Assembly: GCA_937896565.1 (NCBI GenBank)
Contig: CALBOV010000039.1
Location: forward strand, 1-40,856
Direction: 5' to 3'
DNA length: 40,856 nt
Source of the DNA: an uncultured Salinisphaerales bacterium
GTDB lineage: Bacteria; Pseudomonadota; Gammaproteobacteria; Nevskiales; OUC007
Positions 19,163 through 31,156 of this stretch are shown one piece after another. Position 1 is the stretch's first letter; every line of letters begins with the position of its first letter. The position numbers and the translations under genes were made by a program. The notes under the pieces were generated by a model, which saw only the letters and a list, made by a program, of their open reading frames with translations, ran no database searches and had not been told where the DNA came from.

Positions 19163-20629
19163 CGCGGCCTCGGGCGGCGGTGTCACGGTGATGTCGGAGG
19201 GATGCCGCAGCGCATCGTCCTGGCCGAGACGCCCGAGGATATCCTCCAGCGTGCGCGACACGCGGGTGGCGTTGCGGATCATCTCCAGCTTGGGCCAGCT
19301 CGCATGCTGACCGGCGTCGATGATCCGGTCGATCTCGTCCGCGTTCATGTAGTGCAGCGCCCTGAGCGGCCGGATCAGCCCGGGCGGCGGCAGGATGTTC
19401 ACGTCACCGCTGTATTCCTGTGTCCACACCGCCATGAGCGAACTGACGACATGTCGCAACTCCGGCCAGCGGCGGCCGTAGCGGTGGGTCATGCGCTGCG
19501 CCAGATGGGCGATGTTCTTCGCCGAATGATGCGCGAACAGCCGCAGATCCTGAGACAGCGATGCCGGGTATTGCACCGGCAACATCACCGCGAACGGATT
19601 CACCTGGCTGACGATGTAGTGATTGACGGCGAATAGCCGCGAAAGACGCCGCGCCGGCAGGTCCTCGCTGACCGAGCCGTCCACCCACTTGCGGCCAGGC
19701 AGATAGGGCTGGATCTCGCCCCGATGGTTTTTCGCCATGAGCTGGACCGGCGGGAAGAAGCCGGGCACGGCACAGGACGCCATCACCGCCGAACGAATGC
19801 AGACGTTGGGCGAGGTGATTGCGTTGAGCAACCGGGAGGTCTGATGCAGCGCCGCCGGCGACACGGTGATGTTGATGTGCAGTCCGGTGATCTCGAAGGC
19901 CTCGGCGAAGGTCAGATCCGGCACCAGGCGGCAAATCGTCGAGCGGATGTCGCGCTGATCGAAATACGGAATCACGCCGAACTTGCGCTGCGCGGAGCGG
20001 CTGCTGGTCGGCTGCACCTCGAACTGCTCCGCGCGCAGAATCCCGTCGAGCTGCTCGCGGGGATAGCTGCCGACCATCGCCACGGTCAGCGATCCCGCGC
20101 TGGAACCGGACATCCCCCGGGGCAGCAGATCGGCCTCCATCAATGCCCGGACCACACCGGTGTGAAAGCTCCCGTAGGCGCCCCCTCCGCTGAGCAGCAA
20201 TGCCGAGCGTCCGAAGCAGAGATTCGCGCGGCGGAAGAAATCCAGACGCTGCGCCCGTGTCACGCCGCCGCCATCCGACCGGGCCAGATGTTCCAGAGCC
20301 TCGCAAAGCGCGTCGACGTACTCACCGATCAGCGATTTCGTGCCGGCTTTCGCGCGCTCGTAGAGTTCCTTGGACCCCATCCGGCCGAAGTTGCCGTGCA
20401 CGCCCTCGTTCAGCGCATCCAGCAGCGCGGCATCATCGCCGGCGGCCCGCAACGCGCGCAGGGCGTCCAGCCTCGCGCGGATCGCCTTGTAGTCATAAAT
20501 CCGGGTCTGCTCGACGCCGCGCCAGCTGGCCGCCCCGGTCGCCGCGTCATGCGCCTCCGCCGCCGTGCGCCAGTCCGCGTATGAATCCGCACGCGCCATG
20601 CGGTTGGCTATCTCCGTGAGTTCACCCAT
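19136..20629 (-). CDS. Patatin-like phospholipase (DUF3336-type)
   Basis: ALLLSGGGAYGSFHTGVVRAL and GMSGSSAGSL (GxSxG); VDGSVSEDLPARRL (DGS). Confidence 0.9.
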   Translation of the reverse strand: MGELTEIANRMARADSYADWRTAAEAHDAATGAASWRGVEQTRIYDYKAIRARLDALRALRAAGDDAALLDALNEGVHGNFGRMGSKELYERAKAGTKSLIGEYVDALCEALEHLARSDGGGVTRAQRLDFFRRANLCFGRSALLLSGGGAYGSFHTGVVRALMEADLLPRGMSGSSAGSLTVAMVGSYPREQLDGILRAEQFEVQPTSSRSAQRKFGVIPYFDQRDIRSTICRLVPDLTFAEAFEITGLHINITVSPAALHQTSRLLNAITSPNVCIRSAVMASCAVPGFFPPVQLMAKNHRGEIQPYLPGRKWVDGSVSEDLPARRLSRLFAVNHYIVSQVNPFAVMLPVQYPASLSQDLRLFAHHSAKNIAHLAQRMTHRYGRRWPELRHVVSSLMAVWTQEYSGDVNILPPPGLIRPLRALHYMNADEIDRIIDAGQHASWPKLEMIRNATRVSRTLEDILGRLGQDDALRHPSDITVTPPPEAAPKAAASVG

Positions 20630-20812
20630 TCGATTCCTGTTTCGCTCCGGTCGGTGTGGGTTTTCGTCAAGCTGCCCTAGCGGGCGTCAAAGCCGCGTAA
20701 ACGAAGGATCGTCGGCTACCGCCCGCACGACCCGTTACCGTCGCGCAGTCACCACCATGCCGGGAGTTTCCCGGACGGAAGCACTGGGCGCGGGCTGAGA
20801 AACCCATAAGTT

Positions 20813-20824
20813 GACATTTGTCGT
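20813..20824. promoter_or_regulatory. Shared palindromic operator copy 2 (TGACATTTGTCG)
   Basis: One mismatch to the palindrome; overlaps TTGACA at 20812-20817 with TAAATT 16 nt downstream. Confidence 0.65.
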
Positions 20825-20928
20825 ATTTTAACTAAATTGGGACCCAATAGCGAAGCGGGAAGCAAGCCGGTCACGGCGCAAATCGACGCTCCGCAAATAA
20901 GAACAGACGACGTGTGCGGTGTGGAGAG

Positions 20929-23439
20929 ATGACGGGAAATCACTGGAGTTGGGGCATCCTGATCGTGCTGGCGAGCGCCGTGCCGCTGACGGGTCACGCC
21001 CAGGACGACGATTTTTTCGACGAGCTGTTCGCCGAGGAGCGCGAAGACTCCACCTCGGAACCCGCATCCAGCCGGCCAGCGGACGACGGTGAAGCCAGCA
21101 CCGCCCCGCAGCGCGACCCTGATGCCGACCAAACGCCGGAGACCGTCGACGTCATCCAGCTTCCCGAAGAGCAGAAGACCTTCGACGACGACGCCCCGCC
21201 CCGCACACGCAGCCGCCTGGTCGAGGAAATCGTCGTCACCGCCCAGAAGCGCGAAGAAAGCCTGCAGGACGTTCCGATCTCGGTGCAGGCCTTCTCGGGC
21301 GACAAGCTCGACGCGCTGGGCATCACCGAGCAAACCGACCTGCAGCGCATCACGCCGGGGCTGAACGTCACCGAGCAGGTCAGCTACACCATCACGTTTC
21401 TGCGCGGGATCGGCACCGACGCGACCATCGCCGCCGACCCGAGCGTCGCCACCTACATCGACGGCATCTACTACCCGTTCGCATCCAACCTCGCGCAGAA
21501 CTTCGGCGCGGTGGAACGCATCGAGGTCCTGAAGGGCCCCCAGGGCACGCTGTTCGGCCGCAACGCGACCGGCGGCGCCATTAGCATCCATACCAAGAAG
21601 CCCGAGTTCGAAGGCTTCTTCGGCGAGTTCATGGGCGAGGTCGGCAGCTTCGACCGCAAGCTCGGCCGCGTCCATCTCAACCTGCCGATCGGCGACACCA
21701 TGGCCGCCAGCATCACCGCCCTGCGCGGCGAGAGCGAGGGCTACTACAGCGGGCTGCACGGCACGCCCCGGCGCCCGATTCCCGGCAACAGGCAGGAGGG
21801 CTACCGCATCAAGCTGCGCGCCCAGCCGACCGAGAACCTGGACATCAACCTCGCCGCCCTGCATTTCGAGATGTACCTGGGCACCGACAGCGTCGGTTTC
21901 ACCTCGGATCCCTCCGCGCTTGGCGCCACCCTGGGCATACAGCCGCAACCGGGCTACGAAGGCGAGGTCGACGCCCTGCTGCGCAACGACACCGACGCCA
22001 ATGACGTGGTCTACGGCTCCATCGAGTACACCGCACCGTGGTTCGACGTGAAGCTGCTCGGCAGTGACCAGCGCATGGACACCTACGGCGTGCGCGACTT
22101 CGACGGCTCGCCCCGGCCCCTGATGGTGCTGGCCACGCCCAGCCAGTACATCGATGCCCAGTCCGCGGAAATCCAGATCCTCTCCAATGGCGAGTGGGGT
22201 CCGGACTGGCTGGAATGGATCGTCGGCGGCTTTTTCTTCCAGGCCGAGAACGGTTTCGGCGAGCTCGACTTTCAGGTCGCCGGGCTGGATCTGGCGACGG
22301 GCACCGTCCTCGGTATCGCGCTGCCACCGGCGCTGGTCAACCTGCTCAACACGGTGGTCGAACCGCTGCCGATCGGTCTGCCCACCGGCGAGTTCGATCT
22401 CACCGGTCTGATCGGCACCGATTCACGCGCGGTGTTCGCGCAGACCACGATCTCGTTCACCGAATGGCTGGACCTGACCCTGGGTGGCCGTTATCAGGTG
22501 GAGGAACGGTTCATCATCGAATCCACCGCCAATCTGGACACCTCGGACGGCGAGATCCCGCTGATCAACAACAGCAACCGCGCGGAGGACAGCGACGGCA
22601 ACCCCTACCCCACGCGTGACATCCAGAAGGACTTCACGCCCAAGGTCTCGCTGCAACTGCGCCCGTTCGACAACGACACCCTGATCTACCTGTCCTGGCA
22701 GGAGGCGATCAAGGCGGCGACCTACAACACGGTCGTGCTCTACACCGCTCCGAACTACGTCGAGCCGGAAGAGTTGCGCGCCACGGAGATCGGCATCAAG
22801 ACGTCGTTCTTCAACGGCCTGGCCACGTTCAATGCCGCCGCGTTCGACTACGACGTCAAGAACCTGCAGACCTACTACCTGTCGCTGTTCGCCGGCGGCG
22901 TGATCAGTTTCCAGAACGCCGGTCGCGCCAAGATTCGCGGGCTGGAGTTCGACACCCTGCTGCAGCTGTTCCCCAGCGTGATCGACAACCTCGTGCTCGC
23001 GGGTGGCGCCGCCTACCTGGACACGGAATACGTCGACTTCGACGGCGCCTCGGGCTTCGGGGAAAACGGCGCGTTCCGGCAGAACCAGAACAACACCGGC
23101 AACCAGGTGATCCGGACGCCGGAACTCACCGCGACCGCATCACTGAGCAAGACCTGGGATGTGCCCGGCGGACCGCTGGAGCTGGCCTTCGATGCCTATT
23201 ACACCGACGATTTCTACTACGAGGCCACCAACCGCGATGCCTCGCTGCAGGAGTCGTACTGGCTGTTCGGCTCCAGGATCAGCTACCTGTACGCGCCGTG
23301 GGATCTGCGCGCGACCTTCAGCGTCGACAACCTGACCGACGAGTTCTACACGGCCGGCTTCTTCGCCACGGATTTCGGCGTGCAGCCCACGCTCGCACCG
23401 CCGCGTTCCTACCGTTTCCAGATGATCTGGAACTTCTAG
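20929..23439 (+). CDS. TonB-dependent receptor 1
   Basis: Signal peptide ending GHAQ; EEIVVTAQKREESLQDVPISVQAF plug; GPQGTLFGRNATGGAISI; C-terminal ...MIWNF. Confidence 0.95.
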   Translation: MTGNHWSWGILIVLASAVPLTGHAQDDDFFDELFAEEREDSTSEPASSRPADDGEASTAPQRDPDADQTPETVDVIQLPEEQKTFDDDAPPRTRSRLVEEIVVTAQKREESLQDVPISVQAFSGDKLDALGITEQTDLQRITPGLNVTEQVSYTITFLRGIGTDATIAADPSVATYIDGIYYPFASNLAQNFGAVERIEVLKGPQGTLFGRNATGGAISIHTKKPEFEGFFGEFMGEVGSFDRKLGRVHLNLPIGDTMAASITALRGESEGYYSGLHGTPRRPIPGNRQEGYRIKLRAQPTENLDINLAALHFEMYLGTDSVGFTSDPSALGATLGIQPQPGYEGEVDALLRNDTDANDVVYGSIEYTAPWFDVKLLGSDQRMDTYGVRDFDGSPRPLMVLATPSQYIDAQSAEIQILSNGEWGPDWLEWIVGGFFFQAENGFGELDFQVAGLDLATGTVLGIALPPALVNLLNTVVEPLPIGLPTGEFDLTGLIGTDSRAVFAQTTISFTEWLDLTLGGRYQVEERFIIESTANLDTSDGEIPLINNSNRAEDSDGNPYPTRDIQKDFTPKVSLQLRPFDNDTLIYLSWQEAIKAATYNTVVLYTAPNYVEPEELRATEIGIKTSFFNGLATFNAAAFDYDVKNLQTYYLSLFAGGVISFQNAGRAKIRGLEFDTLLQLFPSVIDNLVLAGGAAYLDTEYVDFDGASGFGENGAFRQNQNNTGNQVIRTPELTATASLSKTWDVPGGPLELAFDAYYTDDFYYEATNRDASLQESYWLFGSRISYLYAPWDLRATFSVDNLTDEFYTAGFFATDFGVQPTLAPPRSYRFQMIWNF

Positions 23440-23703
23440 GGAAGCACCGATGTATTCACACCACCAAGACGGAGCCAGTTTTTCCGCAAGCCTAGGCGGA
23501 GTGAGTGCCGCTTGGTTATTCCAAGTCAGCGAACGACAACGCAGGATTGCGGAAAAACCGGCCCGTTCCATACGGATTGCGCCTGAAATGAGGCCATGCA
23601 GCGTTACTCGTCGCTCATTTGGAATGACCAAACCTCTCTCCTCGCGCCTTGCCTGGCCTCATTTCAGGCGACAACTTGGCGGCGTTAATACATCGGTGCT
23701 TCC
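23440..23703. mobile_element. 264-bp MITE-like element with terminal inverted repeats and CTAG target duplication
   Basis: TIRs GGAAGCACCGATGTATT / AATACATCGGTGCTTCC; direct CTAG at 23436-23439 and 23704-23707; nested internal inverted repeats; no ORF. Confidence 0.85.
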
Positions 23704-23707
23704 CTAG

Positions 23708-26275
23708 ATGACTCGGATGGCGGGAATGACCTACGGGATGAGATGGCTGGGCGGCGCCTCGCTGGCCGCAGGACTTTTCGTCAGTGCGGGTCATGCGCAG
23801 CAGGATGACGATGCCTGGCTGGACGACATGTTCGGAGAGTCATCCGAACCTCGGGACGCCGCCCCGTCCGAGCGCGAGCCCTCGGAGACGAAGCGAGACG
23901 ACACCGCCGGGACCGCACCGGAAACCGTCGAGACGATTCCGCTGCCGCAGCCCGAATCCGAGCCCCTGCCATCCGCCCCGCGCCAGCGTCGGACCATCGA
24001 GGAAATCGTCGTCACCGCCCAGAAGCGCGAGCAGGGACTCAGCGAGGTGCCGATCTCGCTGTCGGCCTTCGACGAGAACTTTCTGATCGAGAATGGCATC
24101 AGCGATTTTCGCGATCTATCCGCCTTCGTCCCCAACGCCCGGATCGACGCCAACGGCACGCTGCCGCAGCTGAGCATCCGCGGGTTCAACGCCCATCCCC
24201 TGAACCGGGCATTCGAACAGGCCATCAGTCTGGTCGTGGACGGGGTCACCTACGGCACCTCGCCCTTTTTCCAGACGCCGTTGTACGACATCGGACGGGT
24301 CGAGGTCCTGCGCGGACCGCAAGGCACGCTGTTCGGCAAGAACAGTACGGCCGGCGCGTTCAACATCACCACCCGTGAAGCCGATGCCGACCGGATCGAA
24401 GGCCGTATCAGCGTCCAGGGTGGCGAACTGGAGCGTGAGCGCGTGGAACTCGGTGTCGGCGGCCCGCTGGGCGGCGTCGGCCACTGGCGCATCGCCGGGC
24501 TCTACGATGCCCGCGACGGGCTGATCGAGAACACCACGGCCGCGACGGTGCCTGCGGCCAACGAGCGCATCAACGCACGGGACCGCCGCGCCGCGCGGCT
24601 CAAGCTGGCATTTCCCGACATCGGCGGTTTCGGGCTGAAACTGGGCGCGGAAACCGTGGACGTGTCGCTGACCGGATTCGGCGCCGAGTTGTACCTCGTG
24701 GCTCCTGAGGCGGAAGGGCTTTACCGGCTGTTCGACCCGGATTTCGATACCACGCCCAACAACTACGTCGGCTCGATCGACGCGCCCGAGTTCACGGAGA
24801 TCACCGGCGAGATCTACACGCTGGAGCTGACCCGCCCCCTGGGGGGCTGGGACATGACGCTGGTCGGCGGCTACGCGGAACTGCTGTTCGAGAACGCCGC
24901 CGACACCGATTTCGGACCGGCGCCGTCCCTGACACTGCTTCAGAAGGACAACCACCCGCAGACGACGGTGGAACTGCGCACCGCCTCGCCGGAGATCGAC
25001 GGCCTGTTCGGACTGGACAGCCTGTTCGGCCGCGATCTCGGAAGCAGCCGCCTGACGGCCGGGGTGTTCTGGCAGGACCGCGGTTTCGAGGACAGCGAGG
25101 CCGGGCTGCGCATCGACCCGACCGCGACGATCGTGTTCCTGGCCGGCGACACCCTGCCCCTGCCGATCCCGATACCGGACCCTCTGCCCATCGTGTTCCC
25201 GCCGAACCAGCCGCAGGACGATGAAATCGGCATCATCTATTACGACCAGACGACGCGATCGGCGGCCCTGTTCGGGCAGTTCGAATGGTCCCCGACCCCG
25301 CCGCTGACGCTGCAGCTCGGCCTGCGGTATTCCGACGAAACCAAGGAGGCGGACTGGAACTCGGTCACCGTCCAGGGCACCGGGCTGCTTGCACGCGCCG
25401 CGCTGGGCCGCCAGCCTTACACGGCCAGCCGCGAACGCTCTGAGCAGCAGCTCAGCCCCAAGGTGCTGGTGAGCTACGCCTTCTCGGAGGACGTCAACGC
25501 CTACGCCGGCTGGGTCCGGACGTTCCGCGCCGGCGGCTTCAATCAGATCGCATCCACCGGCGACCCCGAGGGTCTGGAGTACGACGAGGAACAGGTGCGC
25601 TCCTGGGAGGCTGGCACCAAGCTGACGCTGCTGGACGGGGCGGCCAACCTCAACATCGGCCTGTTCTGGATGAACCTGGAGGACTTCCAGGTGGTCACTC
25701 AGGACCCCAGCGACGTCGGTTTCACCGTGCTCAACGCCGGCGAGGCCCGCGCCCGCGGCGTGGAGATCGACGGCCTGTGGCTGGCCAACCAGTGGTTCAG
25801 CCTGCAGGGCAGCCTTGGCTACAACGACAACGAATTCCTGAATTTCCCGTTCGGCACCTGCGCGGCCGGCAGCGAGGACACGGACGGCGACGGGGACGAG
25901 CGCTGTGACATCACCGGCGAGCCGCTGGATTTCGCGTCCAAACTCACGGTCACGCTGAATCCGCGCGCCGACTTCACCCTGCCCTGGCACGGGCTGTCTC
26001 TGACGGTGGGCGCGGTCGCCGCCTACCAGAGCGAGTATTTCGCCGACAACGCGCTGCGCGACGAACGCGTCAAGCAGGAGGGCGTGACCCGCTGGAACGC
26101 CAACATCGGACTCGGTGCCGCCGACGGAAGCTGGCGGTTCCGTCTCGTGGGCGAAAACCTCACCGACGAGGTCGTGGCCAGCTACAAGAGTGATGTGCCG
26201 CTGGCGACGGATACCTACTACCAGACGCTTGAGCCCGGACGGCTGCTGTACGGCGAACTGAGCTGGCAGTTCTGA
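23708..26275 (+). CDS. TonB-dependent receptor 2
   Basis: Signal peptide ending GHAQ; EEIVVTAQKREQGLSEVPISLSAF; GPQGTLFGKNSTAGAFNI; C-terminal ...ELSWQF. Start could be 23708, 23717 or 23726. Confidence 0.95.
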   Translation: MTRMAGMTYGMRWLGGASLAAGLFVSAGHAQQDDDAWLDDMFGESSEPRDAAPSEREPSETKRDDTAGTAPETVETIPLPQPESEPLPSAPRQRRTIEEIVVTAQKREQGLSEVPISLSAFDENFLIENGISDFRDLSAFVPNARIDANGTLPQLSIRGFNAHPLNRAFEQAISLVVDGVTYGTSPFFQTPLYDIGRVEVLRGPQGTLFGKNSTAGAFNITTREADADRIEGRISVQGGELERERVELGVGGPLGGVGHWRIAGLYDARDGLIENTTAATVPAANERINARDRRAARLKLAFPDIGGFGLKLGAETVDVSLTGFGAELYLVAPEAEGLYRLFDPDFDTTPNNYVGSIDAPEFTEITGEIYTLELTRPLGGWDMTLVGGYAELLFENAADTDFGPAPSLTLLQKDNHPQTTVELRTASPEIDGLFGLDSLFGRDLGSSRLTAGVFWQDRGFEDSEAGLRIDPTATIVFLAGDTLPLPIPIPDPLPIVFPPNQPQDDEIGIIYYDQTTRSAALFGQFEWSPTPPLTLQLGLRYSDETKEADWNSVTVQGTGLLARAALGRQPYTASRERSEQQLSPKVLVSYAFSEDVNAYAGWVRTFRAGGFNQIASTGDPEGLEYDEEQVRSWEAGTKLTLLDGAANLNIGLFWMNLEDFQVVTQDPSDVGFTVLNAGEARARGVEIDGLWLANQWFSLQGSLGYNDNEFLNFPFGTCAAGSEDTDGDGDERCDITGEPLDFASKLTVTLNPRADFTLPWHGLSLTVGAVAAYQSEYFADNALRDERVKQEGVTRWNANIGLGAADGSWRFRLVGENLTDEVVASYKSDVPLATDTYYQTLEPGRLLYGELSWQF

Positions 26276-26319
26276 CCCGAGCAGCCTGACCGGGCATCCC
26301 GCCCCGGCGCCACCAGGTC

Positions 26320-27240
26320 TCAGACGGACCCGATGGCGATCCGGGGAAACCTCGGGTAGAGCGACTTCGGATTGTGTCCCAGGCGCCGGCAGGCTTCGAT
26401 CGCCGGGCTGCCCGGGATCATCCAGCGATCCGCGATACCGCCGGCCAGCCGGACAATCGGACGCTCCCAGGCGCGCAACCGCCACTGCGGACCGATCTCC
26501 AGCTTGTCCAGCGCCCAGGCCGGCACGATGTCCACCGCGGCGCGTAGCAGACGCTCCTGCAACGGACGCAGAGGCCGGGGGAACACGGCGGTCCGCCGCA
26601 TCAGTTCCAGAAACTCGAAGATCACCGGCGTCGGGGTCAGCCTGGGTTCCATGGTCTGGAACAGAGACTGCAAACCGGCCTCCGACGTGGGCGCACCCAC
26701 CGCTCCGTACAACCTGGCCGGGATGGCGCTCTCCCCGTAGAACGCGTCGCGCTCACGTGCGTCCAGCGCATGCACGTACTGCGCGTAGGCTTCCAGAAAG
26801 CCGAAGCTGGCGGTTGCCTGAACCCAGTTCAGCAATTCGGGTTCGCTGGCCCGGTAGGCCTGGCCACTGGCGGTGACGCCACTGACGCGATCATGCATGC
26901 GCCGCACGCCGGCAATCATGCGCTCGGCTTCGCTGCGAGCCCCGTATACCGTCATCATCGCGGCCAGCCCGGTCCGGCGCAGCCGGCGCAACGGGTCGGT
27001 ACGGAATGTCGTGTGATCCCAGACGCCCGCGCAGACCCGGGGCTCGGCCAGCTCCAGGATGACCGCGGTAATCCCGCCAATGTAGGTCGCGACCGGATTC
27101 TTGAACACCTGCCAGGTCATGGAGTTGGCCGGAATCAGCGCCGGCTCGCCCGGAGGGCTGGTGAAATCCACGCGACGCGATGACCCACCCTTTCCGCTGG
27201 GGGCCGCATGGTCGACGTTGGTCCGGCTGGGCTGGGTCAT
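26320..27240 (-). CDS. DUF2236 / MpaB-type oxygenase family (superfamily including Lcp rubber oxygenase)
   Basis: AGVWDHTTFRTDPLRRLRRTGLAAMMTVYGARSEAERMIAGVRRMHDRVSG...YRASEPELLNWVQATASFGFLEAY. Confidence 0.85.
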   Translation of the reverse strand: MTQPSRTNVDHAAPSGKGGSSRRVDFTSPPGEPALIPANSMTWQVFKNPVATYIGGITAVILELAEPRVCAGVWDHTTFRTDPLRRLRRTGLAAMMTVYGARSEAERMIAGVRRMHDRVSGVTASGQAYRASEPELLNWVQATASFGFLEAYAQYVHALDARERDAFYGESAIPARLYGAVGAPTSEAGLQSLFQTMEPRLTPTPVIFEFLELMRRTAVFPRPLRPLQERLLRAAVDIVPAWALDKLEIGPQWRLRAWERPIVRLAGGIADRWMIPGSPAIEACRRLGHNPKSLYPRFPRIAIGSV

Positions 27241-27256
27241 GTCACAAACCTTAAAA

Positions 27257-27268
27257 TGACTTTTGTCA
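27257..27268. promoter_or_regulatory. Shared palindromic operator copy 3 (TGACTTTTGTCA)
   Basis: Matches TGACW-NN-TGTCA just upstream of the DUF2236 start. Confidence 0.65.
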
Positions 27269-27369
27269 GTTTAGAGTTTAGCAGGCTTGTGCCCCTGCGG
27301 CACCGTGTTCAACCCGGAGGTGTCCGCGAGACCGGCATGCGCGCCGGCCTCGCGATTGACTGGATGTTG

Positions 27370-30355
<2,986 letters not shown>

Positions 30356-30408
30356 GGGTCAAACCGTCCGGCCGCCCGTGCAATCTTGTGAAACGCGACG
30401 CGGCGCGC

Positions 30409-31044
30409 TTATTTCTTGGCCCGGTAGTACTCCAGGTAGCGCTGCATCGCGATGACCGCGGCCTCCTGGTATTCGGGCGTGATCCACCCGTGATCCAGAA
30501 ACGACCGCCGGAAACAGGTCAGCCCGATATCGGCCACCAGCGTGGACACGTCGGGCGACGTGGGCAACGGCGAGTCCTGCTTTTCCCAGATGCGTCGCCC
30601 CAGTTCGCCGAGGTGGCGCATGAGCATGTCCTGCGCGCGAAAACTGGTGTCGGTGACCGCCCCGCCGAGGATGAGCATCCGCGCCGCGGGCCGCGAGTTG
30701 TGGAATTCCACCGCGTACTGGACCACGGTCCGAATGGCATCCCGCCAGGACATCGCCGCCAGATCGACGGCCCGCTCGTTGAACAGGGCCTGCAATTCAT
30801 CCAGGTGCCGCTTCGCGAGTTCGTTGAGAATCGCATGCGGTGTCGGAAAATAGGTGTAGATGCTGCCCCGCGTCATGCCGAGCCGCTCGGCGACCGTGGG
30901 AATCGAAAAGGCCTGCAGACCGGACTCCTCGAGCAACTTCTCGCTTTCCGCCAGCACGGCCTCGAAACGGGCCCTCGCCCGGCTCTGCATGGGAACGCGG
31001 GCGACTGCGAGCGGGTCCAGTTCCGTCGCGGGCTTGGCCTGCAT
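30409..31044 (-). CDS. TetR family transcriptional regulator
   Basis: N-terminal HTH LLEESGLQAFSIPTVAERLGMTRGSIYTYFPTPHAILNELAKR; ATG at 31044 (upstream TTG at 31083 lies in the operator). Confidence 0.92.
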   Translation of the reverse strand: MQAKPATELDPLAVARVPMQSRARARFEAVLAESEKLLEESGLQAFSIPTVAERLGMTRGSIYTYFPTPHAILNELAKRHLDELQALFNERAVDLAAMSWRDAIRTVVQYAVEFHNSRPAARMLILGGAVTDTSFRAQDMLMRHLGELGRRIWEKQDSPLPTSPDVSTLVADIGLTCFRRSFLDHGWITPEYQEAAVIAMQRYLEYYRAKK

Positions 31045-31070
31045 CAATGCTCGATCCTCGAATTCTGAAA

Positions 31071-31082
31071 TGACATCTGTCA
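31071..31082. promoter_or_regulatory. Shared palindromic operator copy 4 (TGACATCTGTCA)
   Basis: Perfect TGACA-NN-TGTCA palindrome upstream of tetR, consistent with autoregulation. Confidence 0.72.
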
Positions 31083-31156
31083 ACTTTTAGCAGATTACAC
31101 GATTCAGAGTGTGCCGCAAAATCCCCTGCACCACCTATCCGGACAGGTAGTTCGAA

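Noticed and set aside
20812-20840. Independent sigma70 promoter call for TonB1
   Set aside because: TTGACA with TAAATT at 16 nt is plausible, but the TTGACA is part of the operator palindrome and the -10 match is only 4 of 6; mentioned only as evidence of operator overlap.
23440-23703. CRISPR or tRNA-like structure for the repeat-rich gap between TonB genes
   Set aside because: Repeats are inverted, not regularly spaced direct repeats, and the flanking CTAG duplication with TIRs indicates a MITE.
24116-26485. 789-aa minus-strand ORF antisense to TonB receptor 2
   Set aside because: GC-rich shadow ORF; no recognisable domain, low-complexity composition (Arg/Val/Gln/Gly rich), opposite a clear TonB receptor.
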